Shown: positions 19,061-27,940, numbered from the stretch's first letter. The stretch is DNA of 64,000 nt from Ignavibacteriae bacterium HGW-Ignavibacteriae-4 (GCA_002839765.1 PGYR01000010.1:1-64000); one strand, 5' to 3'. Numbers and translations are program-made. The notes: generated by a model not told the origin, from the letters alone.

Positions 19061-20572
19061 TTATTTCAAAAAGAACGAAACATTAGGCCCTATTTGAAAA
19101 TTGAATATGTACCAAACCCCTAATAATAGTGACCAAGCTAAGAAAAGAGCAATTGAGAATGGGAGTAGTGAAGAGATTAATTCTCCCATACTAACATCTT
19201 TCTTAAATTTTTGTGCAAATACTATTAACAAGGGAAAATATGGTAATAATGGTGTAATCATATTAGTTGTACTATCACCTATTCTATATATTAACTGCGT
19301 TGCTTCGGGTGTAATTCCTAAAATCATGAACATCGGTACGAAAACCGGAGCTAATATTGCCCATTTCGCAGAAGCGCTTGATATAGATAGATTAAGCAAC
19401 ATACTGAACACTAGAAATGTTAGGAATAATGGCAAGCCAGATAAACCAATGTTTGAAATAAACCCTGCACCCTTTACCGCTATTACCATATCTAGTTCTG
19501 ACCAGTTGAAATAATGAAGAAACTGTCCCGCCGCAAAGGCTATTACTATATACGATGCCATAGTCCCCATCCCAGAATTCAACATATCTACAATATCACT
19601 TGAAGATTTTATTGTGCCCGATATTCTCCCATATACTAAACCTGGGAAAAAGAAGATTAAAATAATTATGGGTATTATGCTTTTGAATAAATAAGTTAGT
19701 TCCCCATTTTCATCTCGAAAGAACGCATTTTCAGGTATTGATAGAGCTGCTATCACAATAAGTATTGCGAAGAATAATAAATAGGAATAGAAAAGTGCTT
19801 TTTTATGAATTATAAAGCTACTTTCTTTATTTACATCATTAGTTATATCAGGTTTATACTTACCTAACCTTGGTTCTACAATTTTATTATTCACAACTGT
19901 ACAAACAATTGCGACAAGAAATGTAGAGACAAACATGAAATAGTAATTAGCAGTTGGATACACATTATAACTACTATCTATAGTTTGAGCTGCTTGATGA
20001 GTTAATCCAGATAGTAATGGATCTAGTGCAGTAATAAGTAGATTTGCTGAGAAACCACCATTAATAGCCGCGAATGATGTGATAACACCGGCCAATGGGT
20101 TTTTTCCTATTGCTCTATAAGTCAAACCTGCTAAAGGCGGTAAAACTATTAGACCTGCATCAGCTATTAAACTACTATTGACCGATACAAAAACAATAGT
20201 AAAAACAACGAAGCTATCTGGAACTTTAGATATAGTATATTTAAGTGTTGCCTCAAATAATCCCGACTTTTCTGCAACTATAATTCCGAACATAGTCGCT
20301 AACACCACACCTAGAGGTGGAAAATTGATGAAATTCTTAACTGCAGAGGTTAGTACTTCTCTAAGTCCATCAACCGATAAAATACTTTTCACAACAATCG
20401 TTTCATTTGTTACTGGATGGACTACCGAGGTACCGAGTAAGTTGAATAATACAGAAAGTAATATAGTGAATAAAGCAAGTATTATGAAAAGAAAGAAAGG
20501 ATTTGGTAATTTGTCCGATACTTTCTCTACTCTTTTGAGAAAACTAAATATTAAATTTTTGTTATTTTTCAT
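19061..20572 (-). CDS. AbgT-family transporter
   Basis: A 503-residue inner-membrane protein with about 12 helices, of the AbgT (p-aminobenzoyl-glutamate transport/antimetabolite efflux) family. The N-terminal VEKVSDKLPNPFFLF block, SLIADAGLIVLPPLAG near 135 and the discontinuous-helix region GDSTTNMITPLLPYFPL near 440 are typical. Members import p-aminobenzoyl-glutamate or export sulfonamide-like compounds; substrate cannot be read from sequence. ATG 20572 lies only 29 bp from the divergent glycosyltransferase ATG. Confidence 0.9.
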   Translation of the reverse strand: MKNNKNLIFSFLKRVEKVSDKLPNPFFLFIILALFTILLSVLFNLLGTSVVHPVTNETIVVKSILSVDGLREVLTSAVKNFINFPPLGVVLATMFGIIVAEKSGLFEATLKYTISKVPDSFVVFTIVFVSVNSSLIADAGLIVLPPLAGLTYRAIGKNPLAGVITSFAAINGGFSANLLITALDPLLSGLTHQAAQTIDSSYNVYPTANYYFMFVSTFLVAIVCTVVNNKIVEPRLGKYKPDITNDVNKESSFIIHKKALFYSYLLFFAILIVIAALSIPENAFFRDENGELTYLFKSIIPIIILIFFFPGLVYGRISGTIKSSSDIVDMLNSGMGTMASYIVIAFAAGQFLHYFNWSELDMVIAVKGAGFISNIGLSGLPLFLTFLVFSMLLNLSISSASAKWAILAPVFVPMFMILGITPEATQLIYRIGDSTTNMITPLLPYFPLLIVFAQKFKKDVSMGELISSLLPFSIALFLAWSLLLGVWYIFNFQIGPNVSFFLK

Positions 20573-20601
20573 TTCGTCAATATATCAAATTTTGGAATTA
20601 A

Positions 20602-21513
20602 ATGAACGAGAGAATCTCAGTTATTATTATATCATATAATTGTAAGCAATATGTAGAGGATTGTATAAAATCTATCATACTTACATGCTACGAAGCAATT
20701 CCTGAGATTATAATAGTTGATAATAATTCGAGTGATGATACAGTTAAGTATATTTCTAATCTGTATCCAGAAGTGAAGATAATAGAAAATAAGGAGAATA
20801 AAGGATACGCAGCGGCTATTAATATAGGCGTGAAAGCATCATCTGGATATTATCTAATACTTTCTAATGCGGATATAATATATAAGAAGAACACTGTCTA
20901 TGGATTAATAGAGAAGCTCATTTATTATAATAATAATGCAATAGTAGGGCCACAACAATTATATAATGATGGTACTTATCAGCGTTCTTATGGTTATTTA
21001 CCAAATATCAAACGTGGGATATTTGACTTACTTAGTATTATTAAATTTAAACTTAAATTAAGAAAAAAATCATTTGAGAATGGAAAACGAAAAGATATAA
21101 AAGTTGAATATTTGGATGGTGCTGTACTATCTACTACAAGACTAATTTTTAATAAGTTAAATGGTTTTGATGAGAGATTTTTCTTTTATTCAGAAGAAGC
21201 TGATTTCTGCTATCGAGCAAAGAAAGAAGGCATTAATTCAATACTAGCAACCGAATATCAAGTGATACATCATCGTGGCGGTTCTCAACAAAACAATGGG
21301 ATGAATGAAAAAAGTATAAATATGATAATAGAATCAGAAGCCAAATTCATAGATATACATCATAACTCATTTAATAAGAAGATATACTTCATATTACAAC
21401 TATTTTTCTTTAGACTACTTCTCATATTGAGTAGAACAACAAAAGATACTGCTCGTACTGAAAATAATAAAAAATATATAAAAGCAATAAAATCGGTTTT
21501 AAATGGAAACTAA
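20602..21513 (+). CDS. Glycosyltransferase family 2, rhamnosyltransferase-like
   Basis: A 303-residue GT-A fold inverting glycosyltransferase. It shows ISVIIISYNCKQYVEDCI at the start, IIIVDNNSSDDT near 40, NKGYAAAINIGVKAS near 66 and the metal-binding SNADI (DxD-like) near 94, then DERFFFYSEEADFCYRAKK (ED base region) near 193. A hydrophobic segment (FILQLFFFRLLLI) near the C-terminus suggests membrane association. The architecture matches WbbL-type enzymes of O-antigen or glycolipid assembly. It heads a three-gene plus-strand operon. Confidence 0.85.
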   Translation: MNERISVIIISYNCKQYVEDCIKSIILTCYEAIPEIIIVDNNSSDDTVKYISNLYPEVKIIENKENKGYAAAINIGVKASSGYYLILSNADIIYKKNTVYGLIEKLIYYNNNAIVGPQQLYNDGTYQRSYGYLPNIKRGIFDLLSIIKFKLKLRKKSFENGKRKDIKVEYLDGAVLSTTRLIFNKLNGFDERFFFYSEEADFCYRAKKEGINSILATEYQVIHHRGGSQQNNGMNEKSINMIIESEAKFIDIHHNSFNKKIYFILQLFFFRLLLILSRTTKDTARTENNKKYIKAIKSVLNGN

Positions 21514-22336
21514 ATATGATTTAGCGATAGCTTACAGGATATATCCAAAAGTGTCAAAAGTACCTGCTGTACACGCTGACAATAAGTATGAACTTTCTAG
21601 AGTTTGCCTTGAGTCTTTCTACAATGCCGTGAAGAATGTAAAAGCTTTTGTTTATATAATACTTGATGGATGTCCACCAAAATACAAAGAGCTTTTTGAG
21701 AAGACATTGATTGGAATAGATTATGAATTCATTGATAAAGACGGTGTAGGTAATGCACAAACATTTAGCTTACAGATGGATTTACTACTTAATCAAGACA
21801 AAAGCGAAGTTATTTATTTCGCTGAAGATGATTATTACTACCTTGAAAGTGCATTTACTGAACTAGTTAAAGCTGTTAAAGACACTAGAGTTGATTTTCT
21901 TACTCCTTATGATCATCCTGATACTTACAACACTGATTTTCATAATTATAAAAAAGAGTACTTAGAAATAGCTGGTCGTAAATGGGGAATTATGTCAAGT
22001 ACTACTATGACATTTATGACTACAAAAAAGATTCTCCGAGAAACTAAGCATATATTTGATACATATACAATTAGAAATTATGATGCTTCTCTTTGGTTAT
22101 CGTTAACTAAACTGAATGCCTTTAACATTGCTTTGATAATAAAATTTATGTTTACTAATAAACCTTTCTTTAAAATATACTTAAAACTTGTCTATTTTAC
22201 ACTTTCACAAGTACTTTTTGGCAAGAAAAGGGTGTTAGTTCAAGCTGTTCCAGCACTCGCTACTCACATGGAAGATGCTTTTCTATCACATAATATTGAT
22301 TGGTATAAAGAGTTTGAAAAACATGAAACCAAGTAA
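21503..22336 (+). CDS. Putative glycosyltransferase of unrecognised family
   Basis: A 277-residue protein that I cannot place in a named family. It resembles GT-A enzymes: an N-terminal beta/alpha part with VYIILDGCPP near 50, a FAEDDYYY segment near 107 that could be the metal-binding acidic motif, and HMEDAFLSHNIDW near the C-terminus. No signal peptide is seen; one hydrophobic stretch lies near 210-235. It overlaps the preceding glycosyltransferase by 11 bp and the following amidohydrolase by 14 bp, so all three are coupled. Function in surface glycan synthesis is inferred from context. Confidence 0.6.
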   Translation: METKYDLAIAYRIYPKVSKVPAVHADNKYELSRVCLESFYNAVKNVKAFVYIILDGCPPKYKELFEKTLIGIDYEFIDKDGVGNAQTFSLQMDLLLNQDKSEVIYFAEDDYYYLESAFTELVKAVKDTRVDFLTPYDHPDTYNTDFHNYKKEYLEIAGRKWGIMSSTTMTFMTTKKILRETKHIFDTYTIRNYDASLWLSLTKLNAFNIALIIKFMFTNKPFFKIYLKLVYFTLSQVLFGKKRVLVQAVPALATHMEDAFLSHNIDWYKEFEKHETK

Positions 22337-23813
22337 GTTAACTATTAGTATTAAGAACGGATTAATTGATTCTATTAATCAATCGGAAGTTACTGAAATA
22401 ATAATTGATGGAGCTTCTAATAGATTTGTGAGTGCTTATGCAATTCCCGGAATAGTAGATGCTCATGCACATATAATTGGATTAGGTGAAAATCTCAATA
22501 CGATAAGACTTGAAAAAGCAAAATCTAAGGATGAGTTGATACAACTAGTGAAAGAGATTGATGTAAAAGATGGTTGGATTACTGGAAGAGGCTGGAATGA
22601 AGAGAGCTGGGGTAATAAAGACTTGCATAGATTAGACTTAGATGCAATTAGTTCAGAAAGACCTATATTCCTAGTACGCGTGGATGGGCACGCAGCATGG
22701 GTTAATTCTAAAGCATTAGAATTATCAGAAATTAATAAATATACAGCTAATCCAAATGGTGGTACTATTCAAATAGATGCTGAAGGTAATCCAACAGGGC
22801 TGCTCATAGACAATGCAATTGAACTTGTTCGAGATAATATACCTAAGGCAAGTAATGAATTAATAAAAAAGTACGTTCTTGACGCCTGCTATGAATGCTT
22901 AAGAAATGGAATTACTGAAGTTCATGATATGGATGTCCACCTAGATCACCTGAAAGTATACAAAGAGCTAGACAATGATAACCTATTACCTATTAGACTT
23001 GTGCAATATATCAGAGGATTTGATGGTGAATATAAGAGATTACAATCACATCCATACTCAGGAAATAACCTTCAGATAATAGGGCTAAAGTTCTATGCAG
23101 ATGGAGCACTAGGTAGCCGAGGTGCATTGATGATAGATAAGTATAATGATGCTGATACTTATGGATTAGAGTTAATAAGTACAGATGAATTATATGAACA
23201 AGCATCCGAGGGTTGTGATAATGGTTGGGATATAGCTGTTCATGCTATTGGAGATAAAGCTAATAGAAATGTACTTGATGTATATCAGAGGCTTAGAAGT
23301 GATGGCTACGAAAATATACTTAGAATTGAACACTCACAATTAGTTAATCCAGATGATATCAAGAGATTCTCAGACCTAAATGTATTTGCTTCAGTGCAGC
23401 CAATACATTGTACTTCAGATAAGAACATGGCAATCAAAAGATTAGGTGAAAACTATAATTTTGCATATCCCTGGAAAACATTACATAAAACTGGAGCTAA
23501 ATTAATAGCAGGTTCGGACTTCCCTATCGAATCTCACAATCCTTTCTTCGGAATAGATGCTTTTGTTAATCGTAGAGCAATTAATGAAGAAATAACTTGG
23601 CAAAAAGAAGAAACATTATCACTCGAAGATGCTTTAAATTCATATTGTTACACACCACACTTGGCAACTGGAAATTCTAATTCTGGTTCATTAGAACTCG
23701 GCAAAAGAGCTGATATAACTATCATTGACAACGAGTTAAGGCAATCAAACACCATCAGAAATACTAAAGTAATAGCTACTATTACCAACGGAAAATTAAC
23801 TAAACACTTATAA
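22323..23813 (+). CDS. Amidohydrolase family 3 protein (YtcJ-like metal-dependent hydrolase)
   Basis: A TIM-barrel metal hydrolase of the Amidohydro_3/YtcJ type. It has the metal motif VDAHAHI near residue 47, KFYADGALGSRGA near 250, HAIGDKANR near 300, IEHSQLV near 328 and AGSDFPIES near 396. Relatives hydrolyse amides or similar bonds; the substrate is unknown. The frame is open to 22275, but ATG 22323 gives a normal N-terminus (MKPSKLTISIKNGLID) and 496 residues. It overlaps the upstream gene by 14 bp. No signal peptide, so cytoplasmic. The rpsA promoter begins two bases after its stop. Confidence 0.85.
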   Translation: MKPSKLTISIKNGLIDSINQSEVTEIIIDGASNRFVSAYAIPGIVDAHAHIIGLGENLNTIRLEKAKSKDELIQLVKEIDVKDGWITGRGWNEESWGNKDLHRLDLDAISSERPIFLVRVDGHAAWVNSKALELSEINKYTANPNGGTIQIDAEGNPTGLLIDNAIELVRDNIPKASNELIKKYVLDACYECLRNGITEVHDMDVHLDHLKVYKELDNDNLLPIRLVQYIRGFDGEYKRLQSHPYSGNNLQIIGLKFYADGALGSRGALMIDKYNDADTYGLELISTDELYEQASEGCDNGWDIAVHAIGDKANRNVLDVYQRLRSDGYENILRIEHSQLVNPDDIKRFSDLNVFASVQPIHCTSDKNMAIKRLGENYNFAYPWKTLHKTGAKLIAGSDFPIESHNPFFGIDAFVNRRAINEEITWQKEETLSLEDALNSYCYTPHLATGNSNSGSLELGKRADITIIDNELRQSNTIRNTKVIATITNGKLTKHL

Positions 23814-23815
23814 TA

Positions 23816-23846
23816 TTTGTAATTATATAATTTTTTCGTAATTTTG
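23816..23846 (+). promoter_or_regulatory. Predicted Bacteroidota-type promoter of rpsA
   Basis: TTTG (23816-23819), exactly 19 nt, then TAATTTTG (23839-23846) is a full match to the Bacteroidota consensus TTTG-N19-TAnnTTTG. It lies 97 bp upstream of the S1 start codon. Confidence 0.75.
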
Positions 23847-23850
23847 TGTC

Positions 23851-23866
23851 CTTTGCTAAAGCAAAG
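23851..23866 (+). promoter_or_regulatory. 5' hairpin in the rpsA leader
   Basis: CTTTGC (23851-23856) and GCAAAG (23861-23866) pair perfectly over 6 bp with a TAAA loop, starting at about the predicted transcription start. It has no T run, so it is not a terminator. A role in mRNA stability or S1 autoregulation is speculative. Confidence 0.4.
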
Positions 23867-23942
23867 ATTTAAAGGATGCAATTATGATTAAACTATTGAC
23901 ATCCATATTGTTAAACTAAATTAATTTTTTTTGGAGAGCTAA

Positions 23943-26141
23943 ATGGCAGATAATGCTGTGAACGAATCACAAAAAAACGAAGAAGAAGTAAACGCTGTAA
24001 AAGTTACAGTTGCTTCTGCACCAAAGCAAAGTAGCAAACCTACTGTTACTGAACTTATGGAAAAAGGATTTGATAGTTTCTTGAACTTAGATGATGACGC
24101 TTATGCCCAAATGGCTATCGGCTCAGTTATCGAAATCAAAGAAGATGAACTTGTTGAAGGTAAAATTGTAAATATTACCAAAGACGAAGTTCATGTTGAT
24201 ATTGGGTTCAAGTCTATTGGTATTATACCAAGAGCAGAACTAATCGGTTCTGAAAACTACGAAGTTGGTCAAAAACTTGATGTATTTATCGAGAATATCG
24301 AAGATTCAAGCGGACACATGATATTGTCTAGAAGACGTGCAGATTTCATGAAAATCTGGGATGATATTATGGATATGTTCGAGAATAGTAAAGTTACTAC
24401 AGTTAACATACTACGTAGAATCAAAGGTGGTATGGTAGTAGATTTGATGGGTATCGAAGCATTCTTGCCTGGCTCACAAATAGACGTTAGACCAGTAAGA
24501 GATTTTGATGCATGGGTTGGAAATGATATCGAAGTAAAAGTAGTAAAAGTTAATCATCCAAACGAAAACGTAGTTGTATCTCACAAAGTATTGCTAGAAG
24601 AGCAATTAGCTGAGCAACGTGACGAAATCATGTCTAATCTCGAGAAAGGATTAGTATTAGAAGGTACTGTAAAAGCTATCTCTGATTTCGGTGTATTCGT
24701 TGATTTGGGTGGTGTAGATGGTCTAGTTCACATAACTGATCTATCTTGGGGACGTGTTTCACATCCTTCAGAAGTAGTTGATTTGGACGAAACTGTTAAA
24801 GTTGTAATCTTAGATTATGATCAAGAAAGAAAGAGAATTTCATTAGGGATGAAACAGCTTACCGAGCATCCTTGGGAAAGTATCGGCGCTAAATACGAAG
24901 AAGGTACTAAAGTAACTGGTAAAGTAGTTAGCTTGACAGATTACGGAGCTTTCATCGAAATAGAAAAAGGTATCGAAGGTTTGATTCACATTAGTGAAAT
25001 GAGCTGGACTCAGCACATCAAACATCCTTCACAAATGGTATCTATGGGTCAAGACGTGGAAGCTGTAGTTCTAAACATAGACAAAGATGATAAGAAATTA
25101 GCTTTGGGTATGAAACAATTAGAGCCAGATCCATGGGAAGATCTGATGAAGAAATATCCTGTAGATTCTAAGCATGAAGGTATTGTTAGAAATCTAACTA
25201 ACTTTGGTGTATTCGTAGAATTGGAACCAGGTGTAGATGGGTTAGTTCACATAAGTGATTTATCATGGACTAAGAAAATCCGCCACCCTGGTGAATTTGT
25301 TAAGAAAAACGACAGATTAGACGTTGTAGTTCTTAGCATAGATTCAGATCAAAGAAGAATAGCATTAGGACACAAACAAGTATTAGACAACCCTTGGGAT
25401 ACTTTCGAGAATTCTTATGGTGTTGATTCTGAAACAGAAGCTAAAATCGAAAGAATCATTGAGAAAGGTGTTATCGTTGAATTGCCTGATGGCGTTGACG
25501 GTTTCGTACCAGTATCTCAACTTTCATTTGCACCTGTTAAGAATATCAGCGATTACTTCAAACCGGGTGATACATTACCTCTAAGAGTAGTTGAATTTGA
25601 TAAAGAATCTAAGAAAATTGTATTGTCTGTAGTAGAAGCTCTAAGACATAGATCAGCTGAAGATATTGAAACTTATAACAAGAAGCATCAAGTACCTAAC
25701 GCTGAGAAATATACTTTAGAGTCAGTACAACAAGCAACTCCTGAAGAAATCGAAGATTTCTTAAGAGAAACTAGTGTACTAAACAGTAATACTGTTGCTC
25801 CTAAGAAAGATAAGGCCGTTGCTCCGAAGGAAGAAGCTACTGAAGAACCTAAGGCAGAAGCTACTACTGAAGAAGTAGTAGAAGTTGCTGAGGAAACTAC
25901 AGAAGAAAAACCTAAGAAAGCAAAAGCTACTAAAAAGAAAGAAGAGGCTCCGAAGGAAGAAGCTGCTGAGGAAACTAAAACAGAAGAAACTACTGAAGAA
26001 GTAGCTGATGCTGTTGAAGTTGCTAAAGAAGAGAAACCTAAGAAAGCTAAAGCTACTAAAAAGAAAGATACAGAAGAAACTACTGAAGAAGTAGCTGATG
26101 CTGTTGAAGAAACTAAAGAAGATAGTTCTGAAGAAGAATAA
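23943..26141 (+). CDS. rpsA: 30S ribosomal protein S1
   Basis: S1 binds mRNA leaders and helps load them on the 30S subunit. The 732-residue protein has six S1 OB-fold domains between about 60 and 575 (repeated GFGVFVDLGGVDGLVH/GLIHISEMSW-like blocks). A roughly 140-residue tail follows, made almost only of E, K, A, T, V and P with internal repeats. E. coli S1 has 557 residues, so the tail accounts for the excess. ATG 23943 is preceded by TTGGAGAG. Monocistronic: own promoter and own strong terminator. Confidence 0.97.
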   Translation: MADNAVNESQKNEEEVNAVKVTVASAPKQSSKPTVTELMEKGFDSFLNLDDDAYAQMAIGSVIEIKEDELVEGKIVNITKDEVHVDIGFKSIGIIPRAELIGSENYEVGQKLDVFIENIEDSSGHMILSRRRADFMKIWDDIMDMFENSKVTTVNILRRIKGGMVVDLMGIEAFLPGSQIDVRPVRDFDAWVGNDIEVKVVKVNHPNENVVVSHKVLLEEQLAEQRDEIMSNLEKGLVLEGTVKAISDFGVFVDLGGVDGLVHITDLSWGRVSHPSEVVDLDETVKVVILDYDQERKRISLGMKQLTEHPWESIGAKYEEGTKVTGKVVSLTDYGAFIEIEKGIEGLIHISEMSWTQHIKHPSQMVSMGQDVEAVVLNIDKDDKKLALGMKQLEPDPWEDLMKKYPVDSKHEGIVRNLTNFGVFVELEPGVDGLVHISDLSWTKKIRHPGEFVKKNDRLDVVVLSIDSDQRRIALGHKQVLDNPWDTFENSYGVDSETEAKIERIIEKGVIVELPDGVDGFVPVSQLSFAPVKNISDYFKPGDTLPLRVVEFDKESKKIVLSVVEALRHRSAEDIETYNKKHQVPNAEKYTLESVQQATPEEIEDFLRETSVLNSNTVAPKKDKAVAPKEEATEEPKAEATTEEVVEVAEETTEEKPKKAKATKKKEEAPKEEAAEETKTEETTEEVADAVEVAKEEKPKKAKATKKKDTEETTEEVADAVEETKEDSSEEE
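25980..26109 (+). repeat. 40-bp perfect direct repeats in the rpsA tail
   Basis: Positions 25980-26019 and 26070-26109 are identical over 40 bp, 90 bp apart and in frame, coding for TEETTEEVADAVE twice. A second pair, 25904-25940 and 26031-26066, encodes EKPKKAKATKKK with a few silent differences. This suggests recent slippage or duplication. Confidence 0.9.
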
Positions 26142-26169
26142 TCTATTAGTATTTTTAGTATAGAATTGA

Positions 26170-26203
26170 AAAGCTGTCTTTTAATTAAGACAGCTTTTTT
26201 TTT
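26170..26203 (+). terminator. Intrinsic terminator after rpsA
   Basis: AAGCTGTCTT (26171-26180) pairs with AAGACAGCTT (26187-26196) over 10 bp with a TTAATT loop, followed by a continuous T run to 26203. Confidence 0.92.
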
Positions 26204-26555
26204 GTTTATTATTCTAACTTAGATGCTGAACTTTGCTAAAAGTTGAGTACTACTGTAAATGGAGTTTGAGACGTATGCGATACGTCTCTACAATTCTTGT
26301 AAAATCAAATCATCTTACCATTGTGTTCTGAATAAAGCATTTAGAACTATTAAACCTGGACTCTTCGTACACAACGTGTCCTCTGAGTGACGTGGACTTT
26401 GTATTGAAAAACAAAATAATTTGTGAATTCGTTACTTAGACTTTTTGAGATAGCCATTTCCTTCTAGTCCTTGCTATGAAAACGATATTTATGTTCTTAA
26501 ATAACTATATAGAAAATTACCATGCACATATATTTCAGTAGCTACTAGAAAATAC
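26204..26555. other. Gene-free spacer between rpsA and truA
   Basis: No coding frame, tRNA or recognised RNA gene is visible in about 350 bp between two convergent genes, in a window where most spacers are under 100 bp. It holds one perfect interrupted palindrome (26268-26288) and, at about 26358-26398, a GC-richer patch with GGAC/GTCC blocks and ACAC-AAC-GTGT, which may fold. It looks like a decayed repeat or palindromic element; I cannot name it. Confidence 0.5.
26268..26288. repeat. GAGACGTAT inverted repeat
   Basis: GAGACGTAT (26268-26276), centre GCG, then ATACGTCTC (26280-26288): 9-bp perfect arms. It resembles the short GAGACG...CGTCTC palindromes that I recall scattered between genes in many Bacteroidota genomes. 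Only one copy was noticed in this window. Confidence 0.5.
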
Positions 26556-27314
26556 TTACTTCAAGATTCTATATTCTGAATTGAAGTATGCTTTTTCGAA
26601 AAAGAGACCATTAGCAGGGGCAATTGTCGAACATAAACTCCTGTCTTTCTTTAATAGTGAGTTCTTTAGATAATCAATTTCTAGTTTCCCCGATCCAATA
26701 TCAACCATTGTCCCTACTAAACTCCTAACCATTGAATATACGAATCTATTAGACTTAATGTGTAGTTTTATATCAGTTTCATTGATTTGTAACCATTGGC
26801 ATATTTCTAATTTGCACCCATAATGATTCAAATCATTATTTACTTTGGAGTAAGTAGTAAAGTCATGATTTCCAATAATAGATAAGGCAGCTTCATTCAT
26901 TAAATTGATATCTAACTTTTCTTTATAATGTGCGAAGTACCTTCTCTTGAAAACAGAGTAATCACTAGTAATATAATAGTTATACTCCCTTGATATAGCG
27001 TCGAAGCGAGCATTATAGTCTTCGTCTATAATCTGAGCATCTAATAGTTGTATGTCATTCGGTAGGACAGTATTAATTGCCGGAACTATTTTCTCCTCTG
27101 GAATTCGGAAATCATCTATTTTGATAGTTGCTATCTGACTAATACCATGAACACCAGTGTCGGTTCTACCCGCCGCTATTATTTTGTATTCAATACCAGT
27201 TTTTAGTTCGAATGCTTTTGTTAATTCACCTTGTAGTGAACGTTGACCCGGTTGCATCTGCCACCCTACGAAATCTGTTCCATCAAATTGGAATTTAATT
27301 ATAAGTGTTTTCAC
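26556..27314 (-). CDS. truA: tRNA pseudouridine(38-40) synthase TruA
   Basis: TruA modifies the anticodon arm of tRNAs. Family blocks are KFQFDGTDFVGWQ near 7, AAGRTDTGVHG with catalytic Asp52, and the RFVYSMVRSLVGTMVDIGSG region near 190. The frame is open to TTG 27344, but GTG 27314 is the better start. It has a perfect AGGGGAG ribosome-binding site 8 nt upstream, it overlaps the upstream stop as GTGA, and it gives the usual N-terminus and 252 residues. Translation is thus coupled to the DNA glycosylase gene. Confidence 0.95.
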   Translation of the reverse strand: MKTLIIKFQFDGTDFVGWQMQPGQRSLQGELTKAFELKTGIEYKIIAAGRTDTGVHGISQIATIKIDDFRIPEEKIVPAINTVLPNDIQLLDAQIIDEDYNARFDAISREYNYYITSDYSVFKRRYFAHYKEKLDINLMNEAALSIIGNHDFTTYSKVNNDLNHYGCKLEICQWLQINETDIKLHIKSNRFVYSMVRSLVGTMVDIGSGKLEIDYLKNSLLKKDRSLCSTIAPANGLFFEKAYFNSEYRILK

Positions 27315-27940
27315 TTTAGTATCTCCCCTGCTTCTTCTGCCCAAAAAAGTAAATCTAATTCATCCATTGGAATACGCACTTCATTTGAGAATTCCATAAA
27401 TTTTGCTGAAACATCATCATATCTTGACTTAGTTGATATATTAGGTACTTCTTTAAAAACACCAGACGTTACCAAATGCTTAAGGATGTGTCTATCTAAA
27501 ATGGCTAGGTTAGTGTACCCTATATTCCTTAGATAATGAGCAGACTCTTTCCTCCCAATGCCATTTACATTATCGTTAATCCACTCTCTCTTCTCTTCTC
27601 CAGTCATTTCTGAATCAAGAATAGCTTTTATCTCAACCCATTGTTTTTTTATCAATATTAATCTTTTTGATTTTTGATTATGGAATCGGATATAATTATT
27701 CTTATTTCTAAGAATAGGTGTTGGATCGAATTCTTTATTAAGAAATTCAAGTTTTTCCAATTCTAATTGTACAGCCATTGCCGAGCTAGCTCTACTTTGT
27801 GGAGTACAAATACAAAAACAAAGTTCATAAAAGTATTTGGACTCTTGTACGTTTTTGAAATCATCTAACCTTTGCCTAATAAAAGGTTTTAGTTTTTCAT
27901 ATTTATTTTGGAAAATTATAGGCAATTGTATGGAAATCAT
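27311..27940 (-). CDS. N-glycosylase/DNA lyase, Ogg2-type 8-oxoguanine glycosylase
   Basis: A 209-residue helix-hairpin-helix glycosylase that removes 8-oxoguanine from DNA. The HhH-GPD segment NDNVNGIGRKESAHYLRNIG contains the Schiff-base lysine Lys131, and LAILDRHILKHL has the catalytic Asp149. These positions and the short length match the Ogg2 group known mainly from archaea and some bacteria. Ogg1 and MutM look quite different. A terminal KFMEFSNEVRIPMDELDLLFWAEEAG also fits Ogg2. ATG 27940. It shares a transcript with truA through a GTGA overlap. Confidence 0.88.
   Translation of the reverse strand: MISIQLPIIFQNKYEKLKPFIRQRLDDFKNVQESKYFYELCFCICTPQSRASSAMAVQLELEKLEFLNKEFDPTPILRNKNNYIRFHNQKSKRLILIKKQWVEIKAILDSEMTGEEKREWINDNVNGIGRKESAHYLRNIGYTNLAILDRHILKHLVTSGVFKEVPNISTKSRYDDVSAKFMEFSNEVRIPMDELDLLFWAEEAGEILK

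Noticed and set aside
25800-26130. Direct repeats that might be a CRISPR or transposon end
   Set aside because: They are in frame within rpsA and encode a charged tail.
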